64,000 nucleotides of DNA from Nitrospirota bacterium (GCA_014859105.1 JACUUX010000001.1:107315-171314); one strand, 5' to 3'; positions 7,771 through 16,073 are shown, numbered from the stretch's first letter. The notes: generated by a model from the sequence alone, not told the origin. A program made the numbers and translations.

Positions 7771-7971
7771 CTAAAGATCCCTGAGTTTATTTGTTGCCTT
7801 TGCCTCAAGGGCTTCCTTCATTAAAAAGGCCAATTTCCCTGAACCCGAGTCTGCTGCAATTTGTGCATCCCATTTTTGCCAGTCTTTTTCGGAGAACCAC
7901 TGTCTCAACAGAACATAGTCTTCTTCGGGTAGGGTGTCAATGGCTTGTTTTATTTCTTCCACTTTTGACAT
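7771..7971 (-). CDS. Antitoxin of the RelE/ParE-like pair
   Basis: 66 residues upstream of and contiguous with the toxin gene. The N-terminus (VEEIKQAIDTLPEEDYVLLRQWFSEKDWQKWDAQIAADS) is the pattern of small antitoxins paired with RelE-like toxins; the tail (KLAFLMKEALEAKATNKL) would bind the toxin. ATG 7971 follows GAAGGGAGTCAAAA. First gene of its cassette, about 55 bases from the boundary. Confidence 0.82.
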   Translation of the reverse strand: MSKVEEIKQAIDTLPEEDYVLLRQWFSEKDWQKWDAQIAADSGSGKLAFLMKEALEAKATNKLRDL

Positions 7972-8024
7972 TTTTGACTCCCTTCAATTTGTTACTAATG
8001 CTTATATTATACATCATTTCTTAT

Positions 8025-8111
8025 GGCTAACGACTTAATTCAGCGGCAGGGAATCTACCATTGAAAAACCAAACAAGGTTATTCCCTGTCCGCTGGAATG
8101 TCTTGTTGTGC
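8025..8111 (-). other. attC recombination site of the first cassette
   Basis: Minus strand: R'' GCACAAC (8105-8111), R' GTTAGCC (8025-8031). L'' ATTCCAGCGGACAGGGAAT pairs with ATTCCCTGCCGCTGAAT, leaving an extrahelical C and A. R'' is exactly complementary to the TTGTGC at 10350-10355 where the cassette joins attI. The Vsr C-terminus (QQDIPADRE) is encoded by this site. Confidence 0.95.
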
Positions 8112-8510
8112 AATCTTTTTTATTCGGTTCATTTTGCGATTGAGTTTGCCTTCCTTAATTTCATGTTCCCAAATTCTGATTACCTGCCACCCTTTCATTT
8201 TCAGAGCTTTTGTTATTTTCTTGTCTCTATTTTTATTCTTTTCAATTTTATTATTCCAGTAATTAACATTAGATGAGGGCATACGGCAATGGCGGGGGCA
8301 TCCATGCCAAAAACAACCGTCAATAAACACTGCTATCTTCAAACGCGGAAAAATAAAATCAGGCTTTCCGGTCAACGGGTAATTGCGTCGCCATCCAACA
8401 ATGCCTTTTTCTTTGAGGATAGAAATAAATTTAAGTTCTGTGGATTTTGTGTTTCTGGACTTTACGCTTGCCATAATCCTTGAGCGTTCGGTCTTTGAAA
8501 ATGTATCCAC
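8079..8510 (-). CDS. vsr: Very short patch repair endonuclease (Vsr)
   Basis: 143 residues. Family motifs: SRIMASVKSRNTKSTELKF near the N-terminus, catalytic Asp in GKPDFIFPRLKIAVFIDGCFWHGCPRHC, then NYWNNKIEKNKNRD and GWQVIRIWEHE. Vsr nicks beside T:G mismatches created by deamination of 5-methylcytosine and normally accompanies a C5 methyltransferase, as here. It follows the putative endonuclease gene by 3 bases. The last residues are attC-encoded. Confidence 0.95.
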   Translation of the reverse strand: MDTFSKTERSRIMASVKSRNTKSTELKFISILKEKGIVGWRRNYPLTGKPDFIFPRLKIAVFIDGCFWHGCPRHCRMPSSNVNYWNNKIEKNKNRDKKITKALKMKGWQVIRIWEHEIKEGKLNRKMNRIKKIAQQDIPADRE

Positions 8511-8513
8511 TGG

Positions 8514-9251
8514 TCACTTGATAATTTCTATCCAAGACTCATCAAACTTTATTGCTTTAAGGATTTCGTCTCGGTCAACTATGGGAGGTTTCTTAATTCT
8601 TATTGCAAGCCTGTCAGCAGGAACGTCCTCAATGATGGTAAATTGAGAGCCATGAGGCTGCCAAGTGAAAATATGTTGCTTGCCTTTTTTGCTAAATCCC
8701 TCCAAGTTGTTTCTTTCATTCCATTGCCACCAATAATCTTCAGCCCTATATAGAATAGTTTCAAATTCAAAAACAGCAGCCTCCAACAAGTCATCTGATT
8801 TGATAAGAACGACAGTCCTGACATGCTTATAAAGTTTGCGGATTCCAGCTACACGCTCGTTCCAGATCGAAAGAACTTTTTCGCCAAGATCGTTTGGGTC
8901 GGCATCGCTGATTTCTCGGTCGCCAAAAGAATAGATGGGGGAGTTTCTTCCAGATATAAGTCGAATTTTAGAGACCGTTGATGGTTGTCTATTTTTGACA
9001 GTCTTAGCTCCCCAAGCTGTTTGTTGAAGAACTATATCGTCTAACCCGACATTTGAGGGTTTCCATTTCGCGCCGACAAGCCTTGCAAATATTTCCTCCC
9101 AATCTGGGCCTTCCAGTCTTGTCGTGCCGCGCGATGCAAGTAAATACACAAGCTCGCGTCCCAAATTAAGCGCAAATTCTTTTGGGAATTTATTCAGCGG
9201 ATAAGGCGACTTGTATTTCTCTACTGTTCTTAATCTTGGCCTTTCTGCCAT
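8514..9251 (-). CDS. Probable type II restriction endonuclease
   Basis: 245 residues between a C5 methyltransferase and Vsr, the position expected of the cognate restriction enzyme. A likely nuclease core is GLDDIVLQQTAWGAKTVK (an Asp followed by a Q/E-x-K-like strand) near residues 65-85. The rest (SGRNSPIYSFGDREISDADPNDLG, later FTWQPHGSQFTIIEDVPADRLAIRI) is not a family I can name. ATG 9251 overlaps the methyltransferase gene by 62 bases. Endonuclease role is mainly from context. Confidence 0.7.
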   Translation of the reverse strand: MAERPRLRTVEKYKSPYPLNKFPKEFALNLGRELVYLLASRGTTRLEGPDWEEIFARLVGAKWKPSNVGLDDIVLQQTAWGAKTVKNRQPSTVSKIRLISGRNSPIYSFGDREISDADPNDLGEKVLSIWNERVAGIRKLYKHVRTVVLIKSDDLLEAAVFEFETILYRAEDYWWQWNERNNLEGFSKKGKQHIFTWQPHGSQFTIIEDVPADRLAIRIKKPPIVDRDEILKAIKFDESWIEIIK

Positions 9252-10299
9252 ATTTTTTCCCTTTTTCGAAAATCATCATCTGGCCATCAACCATTTGATA
9301 CTGAAGATTATTGATATCGTATTCAACATAGCCGTTGTGCCATCCCTGAGCAATAAACAAATTTCTAAGGACTGCTTTAGCAACGGGGACAGGAAGACTA
9401 TTTCCAGCTTGCTTTCGAGTCTGGCTATAATTGCAGACAATTTTAAAGCTGTCTGGAAATCCCTGTAAACGCAACATTTCACGCATTGTGAGCCGCCTCT
9501 CTCCGTTAACGAGCAAGTAATTATATGAAGCTCCGGCACGCAATGCGCAAGAAAATGGATATGCGCTTATATGACCTGCCTTATTTTCGTGCCAGATTGT
9601 TACTTCTTTCGTGGGCTTAAGTTTTTTCAGGCGATTCTTTCGGATATACTTGGACGCATAATATTGCTCAGGAACATTTTCTTCTAAAATCTCCTTTAGA
9701 GGAATCATGGGGAACCCGCTTTTTGGCCAATCAAATGAACAGGCTTTTTTAAAACCAACAATAAAAATGCGTTCTCTTTTTTGGGGAAGCCCGAAATCTA
9801 AAGCATTTAGGACGCGAAAGTCTGCATAATAGCCTAAGTCTTTTAAAGCTGACATGATGCGCTTAAGCGTTTTGCCGTTATTATGGCCTGCCAATAATTT
9901 TACGTTTTCCAGTAAAAATGCTGGTGGTTTTTTAGCTTCAAGTATGCGTGCGATATCAAAAAAAAGCGTGCCGCGTGTGTCCTCAAAACCCTTTCTGTGG
10001 CCGATTATACTGAATGGCTGGCAGGGAAAGCCAGCAAAAAGCACGTCATGGTCAGGGATGGCCTCAGCCTTGATTGCCGTGATATCGGCTGCTGGTCTTT
10101 CGCCGAAATTTTCCTCATAAGCTTTTTGGCATTCCTCATCAATATCGCATGAAAAAACACATTTGACCTGAATACCGAATTCATTAGCCATTTGTTCAGC
10201 GGCGATCCGAAAACCGCCAATGCCGCAAAATAAATCAATAAATCTAATTGCTTTACCGTTTTTCCCTTCATTATTTGCCATGTTGCTATAGCTTACCAT
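9190..10299 (-). CDS. DNA (cytosine-5) methyltransferase
   Basis: 369 residues with the full motif series: I FIDLFCGIGGFRIA, IV FAGFPCQPFSIIG with the catalytic Cys, VI FLLENVKLL, VIII LPQKRERIFIVGF, IX RRLTMREMLRLQGFP, X QAGNSLPVPVAKAV. The target-recognition region lies about 200-260 and is short. It transfers a methyl group from S-adenosylmethionine to cytosine C5. First gene after attI, so probably driven from a promoter in intI/attI. An alternative start is the internal ATG at 10281 (MANNEGK). Confidence 0.95.
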   Translation of the reverse strand: MVSYSNMANNEGKNGKAIRFIDLFCGIGGFRIAAEQMANEFGIQVKCVFSCDIDEECQKAYEENFGERPAADITAIKAEAIPDHDVLFAGFPCQPFSIIGHRKGFEDTRGTLFFDIARILEAKKPPAFLLENVKLLAGHNNGKTLKRIMSALKDLGYYADFRVLNALDFGLPQKRERIFIVGFKKACSFDWPKSGFPMIPLKEILEENVPEQYYASKYIRKNRLKKLKPTKEVTIWHENKAGHISAYPFSCALRAGASYNYLLVNGERRLTMREMLRLQGFPDSFKIVCNYSQTRKQAGNSLPVPVAKAVLRNLFIAQGWHNGYVEYDINNLQYQMVDGQMMIFEKGKKYGRKAKIKNSREIQVALSAE

Positions 10300-10481
10300 T
10301 ATCGACTGAGAGTCTTCAATTGTCTTTTATTATGTCGTTATTTATTAATGCACAACATTTATTTTTAAACCTATTCTACATCTGGAAGCATTATATAAAG
10401 ATGCGTATTACAAGTCAAGAAATTCAATGTTATCTAAAGCTTAAAAGAATGTTGTTTTGTGGGTATTAATTCTATATAATA
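10300..10481. promoter_or_regulatory. attI region and divergent intI/cassette promoters
   Basis: AT-rich divergent intergenic region. The minus-strand core GTTGTGC (10350-10356) is where the first cassette joins, as its own attC R'' (GCACAAC) is the exact complement. The intI promoter (toward +) and the cassette promoter (toward -) must lie in the stretch beyond about 10356. I could not assign -35/-10 boxes with confidence and saw no clear LexA box. Confidence 0.6.
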
Positions 10482-11759
10482 ATGCTATTTTGGTTGATAA
10501 GTTTAATATATATAAATCACATGCTTGATAATTTTAGGAGTTATCTGCTGCAAAAAGGGTCAATAAAACCAAACTATGTCCCTTATTATCTCAAATGGGT
10601 GGCGGATTGCTATTCCTTCCTCAATGTCCTCAATTCTGACCGGCTCGACAGCGATCGGAAGAAGCTCTATTTAGCCGATCTCGGCAAACGGCACGAGGAC
10701 TGGCAGGTAAAACAGGCTGATATGGCGTTGAGACTTTATGATTACTTCCTTTCCCGGGGATTGAAGTCATCGGCCTCCGGGATACCCGTATCGGGTGAGG
10801 ATTGGGCAGCCATCGAAGTGAAGATGCAGGAGGTGCTCCGGCTGAAACACATGTCATACAGCACTGAAAAAACATATCTCCTGTGGCTTCGCAGCTTTCG
10901 TGCATTCGTAAAGGAAAAGAATCCTGCAGAGCTTTCAGGACATGACCTGCAGGATTTTCTTAGCTATCTTGCTGTTGAGAAGAGAGTTTCTGCTTCTACC
11001 CAGAATCAGGCGCTGAATGCCATCGTATTTCTGTACCGCCACATCTTGGAGAAAAATATTGATAATGAATTGAGTGCAGTCCGCGCCAGTTACAGGAGAC
11101 GTCTTCCGGTTGTGCTGACCATACAGGAAATTGAGCGGATTTTTGATCATATAGAAGGTGTACAGCGTCTCATGGCTATGCTCATCTATGGATGCGGCCT
11201 CAGATTGCAGGAATGCCTGAGGCTTCGCATTAAGGATATCGACCTTGAGCAGAATATTGTCATTGTCAGATCCGGCAAAGGGGACAGGGATCGACGGACG
11301 ATTCTGCCGGAGTCACTAAAAGATGATCTCATACGACATATTGCAAAAGTAAAATCTCTTCATGATAAAGACAGAAAGGATGATATCAACGGTGTCTGGC
11401 TTCCGGGTGCACTGGAGAAGAAATATCCGAATGCAGGGAAAGAATGGGCATGGTTCTGGCTTTTTTCTTCCAAATCGCTGTCGGTTGATCCCCGTACTCT
11501 TTTAGTAAGGAGGCACCATATGCATCCTGCATCGCTCCAGAAGGCTTTTTATGATGGACTGAAAAAATCGGGCATAGCAAAACAGGCATCGGTGCACACC
11601 TTGAGGCACAGTTTTGCAACATACCTCCTTGAAAACGGATATGACATCAGGACAATTCAGGAACTCCTTGGACATAAAAACCTTCAGACCACGATGATAT
11701 ACACTCATGTGGCATCAAAAAACATTCTTAGTGTACGGAGTCCGCTGGATAAAATATAA
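10482..11759 (+). CDS. intI: Integron integrase IntI with N-terminal extension
   Basis: Tyrosine recombinase with Arg in YGCGLRLQECLRLR, H-x-x-R in HTLRHSFATYLL, and GH plus nucleophile Tyr in LLGHKNLQTTMIYTHV. The segment LPGALEKKYPNAGKEWAWFWLF with DPRTLLVRRHH is the IntI-specific insertion that separates integron integrases from XerC/D. A SAM-like core-binding domain starts near residue 110 (RLKHMSYSTEKTYLLWLRSF). About 100 residues precede it, longer than the roughly 320-340 residue classic IntI; they resemble another small helical DNA-binding domain (FRSYLLQKGSIKPNYVPYYLKW). The start may be the ATG at 10521, since the first 13 residues are hydrophobic. All catalytic residues are present. 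Confidence 0.95.
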   Translation: MLFWLISLIYINHMLDNFRSYLLQKGSIKPNYVPYYLKWVADCYSFLNVLNSDRLDSDRKKLYLADLGKRHEDWQVKQADMALRLYDYFLSRGLKSSASGIPVSGEDWAAIEVKMQEVLRLKHMSYSTEKTYLLWLRSFRAFVKEKNPAELSGHDLQDFLSYLAVEKRVSASTQNQALNAIVFLYRHILEKNIDNELSAVRASYRRRLPVVLTIQEIERIFDHIEGVQRLMAMLIYGCGLRLQECLRLRIKDIDLEQNIVIVRSGKGDRDRRTILPESLKDDLIRHIAKVKSLHDKDRKDDINGVWLPGALEKKYPNAGKEWAWFWLFSSKSLSVDPRTLLVRRHHMHPASLQKAFYDGLKKSGIAKQASVHTLRHSFATYLLENGYDIRTIQELLGHKNLQTTMIYTHVASKNILSVRSPLDKI

Positions 11760-11770
11760 TAAAATAAGCT

Positions 11771-12610
11771 ATGAAACTTGTTTGGAGAGATTTCTTCTTA
11801 GACTTCTCTAAAAAGACCTATGTTATGGGAATACTCAATGTCACACCCGATTCTTTTGCTGATGGAGGACTCTATTTTGATAAATCTTCAGCAATTGAAA
11901 GGGCATACCAGCTTGTCGAAGATGGTGCTGATATCATTGATATTGGAGGTGAATCAACAAGGCCGGGTTCGGAATCTGTAAGCATTGAGGAAGAGCTAAA
12001 CCGTACAATCCCTGTTATTGTATCTCTTGCAAAGAAAATCAATGTTCCCATATCGATAGATACTTACAAATCTGAGGTTGCTAAAACGGCACTCGATGCG
12101 GGGGCTTCTATGGTTAATGACGTCAGCGGGCTGAGGTTTGATCCCCTCATGGCTAGTATTGTCTCCCGATATGAAGTTCCTGTGGTGATTATGCATATTA
12201 AGGGTAAGCCTAAAGACATGCAGCAAAATCCTGTTTATGAGGCATTGATACCAGAGATACTGGATTACCTGAGGTCATGTATAAAATCGGCTATGGAATC
12301 TGGCATCCCGGAAGACAAGATAATAATCGATCCCGGCATAGGTTTTGGCAAGACATTTGAGCATAACCTTGAGATAATTAATAATCTTAGAGAATTTACT
12401 TCTCTGGGAAAACCGTTACTCATAGGACCATCAAGAAAAGCCTTCATAGGAAAAATCCTTGGAGATGTCCCTGCTGGAGAAAGGCTTGAGGGAACCGCTG
12501 CGGCAGTCGCAATCTCGGTGATGAACGGAGCGAATATAGTCCGTGTTCATGATGTCAGGGAGATGGTGAAGGTTGTCAAGGTTGCAGATGCAATTAAGAA
12601 TCCAGGTTAA
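11771..12610 (+). CDS. folP: Dihydropteroate synthase
   Basis: 279 residues, full length. Shows VMGILNVTPDSFADGG, DIIDIGGESTRPGS, IDTYKSEVAKTALDAGASMVNDVSG, IIIDPGIGFGKTFEHN and LLIGPSRKAFIG. Condenses pterin pyrophosphate with p-aminobenzoate in folate synthesis. It begins 11 bases after intI on the same strand. This looks like the resident housekeeping gene rather than a Sul-type resistance enzyme. Its 3' end overlaps the convergent glycosyltransferase gene by 4 bases. Confidence 0.95.
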   Translation: MKLVWRDFFLDFSKKTYVMGILNVTPDSFADGGLYFDKSSAIERAYQLVEDGADIIDIGGESTRPGSESVSIEEELNRTIPVIVSLAKKINVPISIDTYKSEVAKTALDAGASMVNDVSGLRFDPLMASIVSRYEVPVVIMHIKGKPKDMQQNPVYEALIPEILDYLRSCIKSAMESGIPEDKIIIDPGIGFGKTFEHNLEIINNLREFTSLGKPLLIGPSRKAFIGKILGDVPAGERLEGTAAAVAISVMNGANIVRVHDVREMVKVVKVADAIKNPG

Positions 12611-13833
12611 ATCTTTTTCTTTATCAGCTCCTCATAAAATTCCAGTGTTTGAGTGGCTATGCTCTGCCAGCTGTAATGTCTTACAACTGTTTCTCTGGCT
12701 TTTGTCCCCATCATTTGAGTCTTTTCCGGTGAAAGAATCAGTTCGTTTATAGCAGTCGCCAGGTCTCTGGCGAACTGTTCCGGATTATATGGTTCAGGGT
12801 TATTTGTATCCAATGGTTCAAATGAAACTAAAAACCCGGTCTCATTATGGATAACAACTTCCAGAATTCCTCCGACTGCAGAAGCTACAACAGGAGTCCC
12901 GCATGCCATGGCTTCAAGATTTATAATTCCGAAAGGCTCATAAATTGATGGACAGACAAATACCGAGGCATGACTGTATAGGGTGATGAGATGTTCCCTG
13001 GGAATAAATTTGTCTATCCAGATAATCCTATTCGATGTTTTAGCTTCTACTTTTCTAACCTGCTCTTTCATCTCATTTAAGATTTCTTTTGTATCAGGGT
13101 CAGCAGCAAGCAGAACAATCTGCATATTGGGAACAAGGTATTTAATCGCATTGAGAAGATGGAAAATTCCCTTTTGCCTCGTAATCCTTCCAACAAAAAG
13201 AACGAAGGGTTTATCAGGATTGATTTTGCATAACCTAAGCATTTCCTGATTAAATGTCGGTTTATATTGATTAATATCGATTCCATTCGGAATTATCCTT
13301 ATCTTCTCATGAGAAATGTTATAAATATCTTGTATAGATTTTTTCATAAATTGAGAGACAGCAATGATACCATCAGCATTTTCAAGGGCTGTCTTTTCGA
13401 CCCAGATACTTGCTTTGTATGCAGAACCTAATTGCTCTTCTTTCCAGGGACGCTGTGGCTCGAGTGAATGGGCAGTGATGACAAAAGGTATATTTAAAAT
13501 CCTCTTTATAAGACAACCTGCAAGCAGGGTATACCAGGTATGGCAGTGAACAATGTCTGCCTTCGATACAGAGCCAGTCATGAAAATATTCCGGAAAAGG
13601 GTTTCCAGTAATTTCTTATTGCAGGTATCGTGATAAGGAAAGCTGAAATCGATTTGTATGCCCTGTACTTTTATATTTTTTGAATATTCTTTCTGTTCAC
13701 CAAAACAAAGGATCTGGATATTATGTGCCCCACCGTCTAACCCTGCGAGTTCTTTTGTAAGATTTGTAACATGAATACCGGCCCCTCCATAAATATGAGG
13801 GGGGTATTCATTCGTTAAGATAATGATCTTCAT
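12607..13833 (-). CDS. GT4 glycosyltransferase, glycogen synthase-like
   Basis: 408 residues. N-terminal KIIILTNEYPPHIYGGAGIHVTNL is the donor-side glycine motif of the actinobacterial-type glycogen synthase/GlgM group; the C-terminal domain has FVLFVGRITRQKGIFHLL and the GT4 E-x7-E motif in VFVCPSIYEPFGIINLEAMACGTPVVAS. It would transfer glucose from a nucleotide sugar into alpha-glucan. The subgroup is from memory, so other GT4 roles are possible. It follows the CAP-domain gene with 1 base overlap on the same strand. Confidence 0.82.
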   Translation of the reverse strand: MKIIILTNEYPPHIYGGAGIHVTNLTKELAGLDGGAHNIQILCFGEQKEYSKNIKVQGIQIDFSFPYHDTCNKKLLETLFRNIFMTGSVSKADIVHCHTWYTLLAGCLIKRILNIPFVITAHSLEPQRPWKEEQLGSAYKASIWVEKTALENADGIIAVSQFMKKSIQDIYNISHEKIRIIPNGIDINQYKPTFNQEMLRLCKINPDKPFVLFVGRITRQKGIFHLLNAIKYLVPNMQIVLLAADPDTKEILNEMKEQVRKVEAKTSNRIIWIDKFIPREHLITLYSHASVFVCPSIYEPFGIINLEAMACGTPVVASAVGGILEVVIHNETGFLVSFEPLDTNNPEPYNPEQFARDLATAINELILSPEKTQMMGTKARETVVRHYSWQSIATQTLEFYEELIKKKI

Positions 13834-14336
13834 TACTTGCCGGGAGTTCCGAGGACGAGTGTCCAGTAAGTTCTGAGATTACCGCTCCTCGCGTATGCAG
13901 CACCTGCCTCTTTAAATTCAGGGTTCATTATATTTTTACAATGCATTTTGCTTTTAAGCCATGACCGGACTGCGTCTTCAGGAGCCTGATATCCCTGGCC
14001 GACATCCTCACCGTAAAGAGACCACCGGTAACCGGCCATTAAAAGTCTTTCTCCCGGATCACTTCCGTCAGAGCCTTTATGGCTTAAAAAGCCGTTTTCT
14101 GCCATATCCAGAGAGTGTTGCAATGATGCCTGTGCGAGCTTTTCGTTCCATACAACGGGGGGGGCTGCTTTATAGTATTCATTCCCGCACATAATGCCGC
14201 TTGTGCGGGCCTTATTAATAGGCTCTATTATGCTTTCTACCATTGAGTGACTTTTATATATTCCTGAAGATGTATACATTACTGTACCGCAACTGTTTAC
14301 AAGCATCACGATCAAAAAAAGAGCAAAAAGGAACAT
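13833..14336 (-). CDS. CAP/SCP-domain lipoprotein
   Basis: 167 residues. Short hydrophobic N-terminus with a lipobox-like LVNSC at residues 12-16, so probably a lipid-anchored envelope protein. CAP-domain features: NKARTSG..., WNEKLAQASLQHSLDMAENGFLSHKGSDGSDPGERLLMAGY, GEDVGQGYQAPEDAVRSWLKSKMHCKNIMNPEFKEAGAAYA. The His and Glu positions of the CAP cavity are present. Bacterial members are of unclear function. Cotranscribed with the glycosyltransferase. Confidence 0.88.
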   Translation of the reverse strand: MFLFALFLIVMLVNSCGTVMYTSSGIYKSHSMVESIIEPINKARTSGIMCGNEYYKAAPPVVWNEKLAQASLQHSLDMAENGFLSHKGSDGSDPGERLLMAGYRWSLYGEDVGQGYQAPEDAVRSWLKSKMHCKNIMNPEFKEAGAAYARSGNLRTYWTLVLGTPGK

Positions 14337-14646
14337 ATTGCCTCCTTAAAAATCAATTTCTGATTGCAAACTTTCTAATTTTACCTGTCTTGAAAATAGA
14401 AAGCAAAGACCAAAAATAAATCTTCACTTTTAAAAATTGATAATTTAAACCTTTAGTTATAAATAAATCTATAACTTTTTTCTCTGAAAAATATAACTCT
14501 TTGAGGATTGACAGATAAATATTTTTTGATATAAATATAAGTAAAATAAAAATATTTTCTGGTATTTAATTGAACTTGAACCTTTGTTTTTTAAGGAAAA
14601 TTTGTTGAATATAATAATATGAAAAGGTTCATTAGTTAGATTACAG
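14337..14646. other. AT-rich intergenic stretch
   Basis: About 310 bases of A/T-rich sequence between divergent genes. It presumably carries the promoters of the CAP gene (minus) and the 60-aa ORF (plus). No repeat, RNA or convincing ORF is seen; the 69-aa track ORF here is low-complexity. Confidence 0.5.
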
Positions 14647-14829
14647 ATGGAGCTGCAATTGAGAGATGATATAAACACAGAAGTGCTAATGTCAGTAAGC
14701 AGGCAGAGGATAAAAATGCTTATCTCAGTATTAATGGAGTCACCGATTTATCTGACTTTATCTCTGGAAGAAAGATATATGCTCCTGAAAGGATTGATCG
14801 GACGATATCCTTCTATCTTTGATAAATAA
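14647..14829 (+). CDS. Hypothetical small protein, 60 aa
   Basis: Not recognised. A helical, leucine/methionine-rich product (SRQRIKMLISVLMESPIYLTLSLEERYMLLKGLIGRYPSIF) with amphipathic character, no signal peptide. No clear Shine-Dalgarno. A possible terminator follows: CAGCGGTA and TACCGCTG with a T run around 14847-14900. Plausible but unproven. Confidence 0.42.
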   Translation: MELQLRDDINTEVLMSVSRQRIKMLISVLMESPIYLTLSLEERYMLLKGLIGRYPSIFDK

Positions 14830-14910
14830 GCAACAAACTGGAGGGCAGCGGTAAAGTCTGAATTAAAAAATTGTTGGGGGGGAGGGCTACCGCTGATTTT
14901 TGATTACCAG

Positions 14911-15063
14911 TCATTCGTCCTGGAAGTCTTTCAGGGAGTCTTTCTTTAATGCTTTTTCCAGAAGTTTTCTTTTCCTGGATGGCATTATTTTCCCCTTTAA
15001 AAACGAAACGGGGATTCTTTTTCTGGAAGTCTTTTTAAGTAATTTTACCGTCTCTTTTTTCAT
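14911..15063 (-). CDS. Possible small basic protein, 50 aa
   Basis: Below the track cutoff. Reads MKKETVKLLKKTSRKRIP, then KIMPSRKRKLLEKALKKDSLKDFQDE; strongly basic, with two similar Lys/Arg-rich segments. It is downstream of the 71-aa gene on the same strand with 38 bases between. No good Shine-Dalgarno. It may be a nucleic-acid-binding small protein, but this is only from its charge. Confidence 0.35.
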   Translation of the reverse strand: MKKETVKLLKKTSRKRIPVSFLKGKIMPSRKRKLLEKALKKDSLKDFQDE

Positions 15064-15101
15064 TTTGCTTATATATATATTTTAATACATTTTTTCATTT
15101 C

Positions 15102-15317
15102 TCAGTCAGCTTCCATCCACTTTTCCGTATCAGCCTTTTCCTCTTGAGTACTGATCTGAATCTCTGATTCCAGAATCCTTCTGATTAAATCCAGCTCCAG
15201 GTATTCTTTTTTTAAAACCTCCCAGTTTAACAGCGTCTTAATCACGTCTTTAAAAAACATTCTTTCCATAAGCGACAGCTGTTGTACTTCCGTTTTCCAG
15301 AATCTTACAGATTTCAT
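15102..15317 (-). CDS. Hypothetical small protein, 71 aa
   Basis: The track start at 15365 is likely too early. The ATG at 15317 has a perfect Shine-Dalgarno (GGGAGGTACT) and gives MKSVRFWKTEVQQLSLMERMFFKDVIKTLLNWEVLKKEYLELDLI... The product is acidic and helical, with a possible coiled coil (EVLKKEYLELDLIRRILESEI). No family recognised. Confidence 0.6.
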   Translation of the reverse strand: MKSVRFWKTEVQQLSLMERMFFKDVIKTLLNWEVLKKEYLELDLIRRILESEIQISTQEEKADTEKWMEAD

Positions 15318-15561
15318 AGTACCTCCCAAATTTAACTTCGAATCTTTTTTAAAATATAAATGCAAAGGTCTAAAAAATTTGTAATCTGTATCACAAGGAT
15401 TTTTTATAAGTTTAAAACTTTGGGCTCAAACTTACATAAAACCTATTCTCGGAAAATTTATAACTATTTCTGCTTGAAAAATATATAAATTCCATGTTAA
15501 ATAAATAATATTCTCAGTCAATTATAAATAATATTCGGTCAAAATTTTTAAGCTTTCCCTT

Positions 15562-16068
15562 ATGTATTTCATTCAGACTACAGAGATTATTAAAAAGTCA
15601 GGGAGAAGAATATTCCCTGACAGGAGGGAGGTTCCTACACCTTTCATAAGCAGATATACATTCATTGGTGGACGGAGACGCGCTGTCAGAAGAAAAGAGG
15701 ATATGAAAAAAGACTATTTTGTGGACTTATACAGCACCAGGCTATTGGTGACGGTTATGTCTCTGTTGATTCTGAGTATTTTTGATGGCTGCCTGACTCT
15801 TATTTTAATAAAAGAGAATATAGCGTTTGAGGCAAACCCTATTATGGCCTCGTATTTAAATTTCGGTGATATGTCTTTTTTAGTCGGAAAATTCATAATT
15901 ACCACTGTGTCAGTCGTTATTTTATGCATATGCAAGAATTTCCCATTCACGAGGGCCTTATTGGTCTCTGCCTTAATAATTTATATTGGTATTGTGGCGT
16001 ATGAATTGATCATCATGTTTAAATTCATTCCGGATTTTACTCTATATGCCTCTTTAAAAATAAAATAA
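15562..16068 (+). CDS. DUF5658-type membrane protein
   Basis: 168 residues. A basic N-terminal segment (SGRRIFPDRREVPTPFISRYTFIGGRRRAVRR) precedes four hydrophobic helices: VTVMSLLILSIFDGCLTLIL, an amphipathic FEANPIMASYL, FIITTVSVVILCIC and ALLVSALIIYIGIVAYELI. The basic lead plus helix pattern is what I recall of DUF5658 proteins. Function unknown. An internal ATG at 15703 has a better ribosome site (AAGAGGAT), but the conserved basic lead argues for the longer form. Confidence 0.7.
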   Translation: MYFIQTTEIIKKSGRRIFPDRREVPTPFISRYTFIGGRRRAVRRKEDMKKDYFVDLYSTRLLVTVMSLLILSIFDGCLTLILIKENIAFEANPIMASYLNFGDMSFLVGKFIITTVSVVILCICKNFPFTRALLVSALIIYIGIVAYELIIMFKFIPDFTLYASLKIK

Positions 16069-16073
16069 GAATA

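Larger units (their letters stand above)
1..11759. mobile_element. Chromosomal integron: intI, attI and minus-strand cassette array
   Basis: An IntI-type integrase on the plus strand diverges from an array of mostly promoterless genes on the minus strand separated by attC-like hairpins. Cassette boundaries check out by complementarity: the cassette next to intI starts TTGTGC and its attC R'' core is GCACAAC; the next starts TTAGCC and has GGCTAAC; another starts TTCGAA and has TTCGAAC; another starts TTATGC and has GCATAAC. Many cassette genes end inside the R'' core, as is typical. The array continues past the left edge. Integron architecture is established knowledge; cassette assignment is my reading. 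Confidence 0.9.

Noticed and set aside
10482-11759. XerC/XerD-type recombinase
   Set aside because: The KYPNAGKEWAWFW and DPR...RRHH insertion is specific to integron integrases, and the gene sits beside an attC array.
10482-12610. Class 1-type integron with sul resistance gene
   Set aside because: intI is followed by a DHPS gene, but the integrase is longer than and different from class 1, there is no qacE-delta, and the DHPS looks like ordinary FolP. The adjacency seems accidental.
14900-15085. 61-aa plus-strand ORF
   Set aside because: It is antisense to a more protein-like 50-aa minus-strand ORF and consists mostly of Phe/Leu/Ser.
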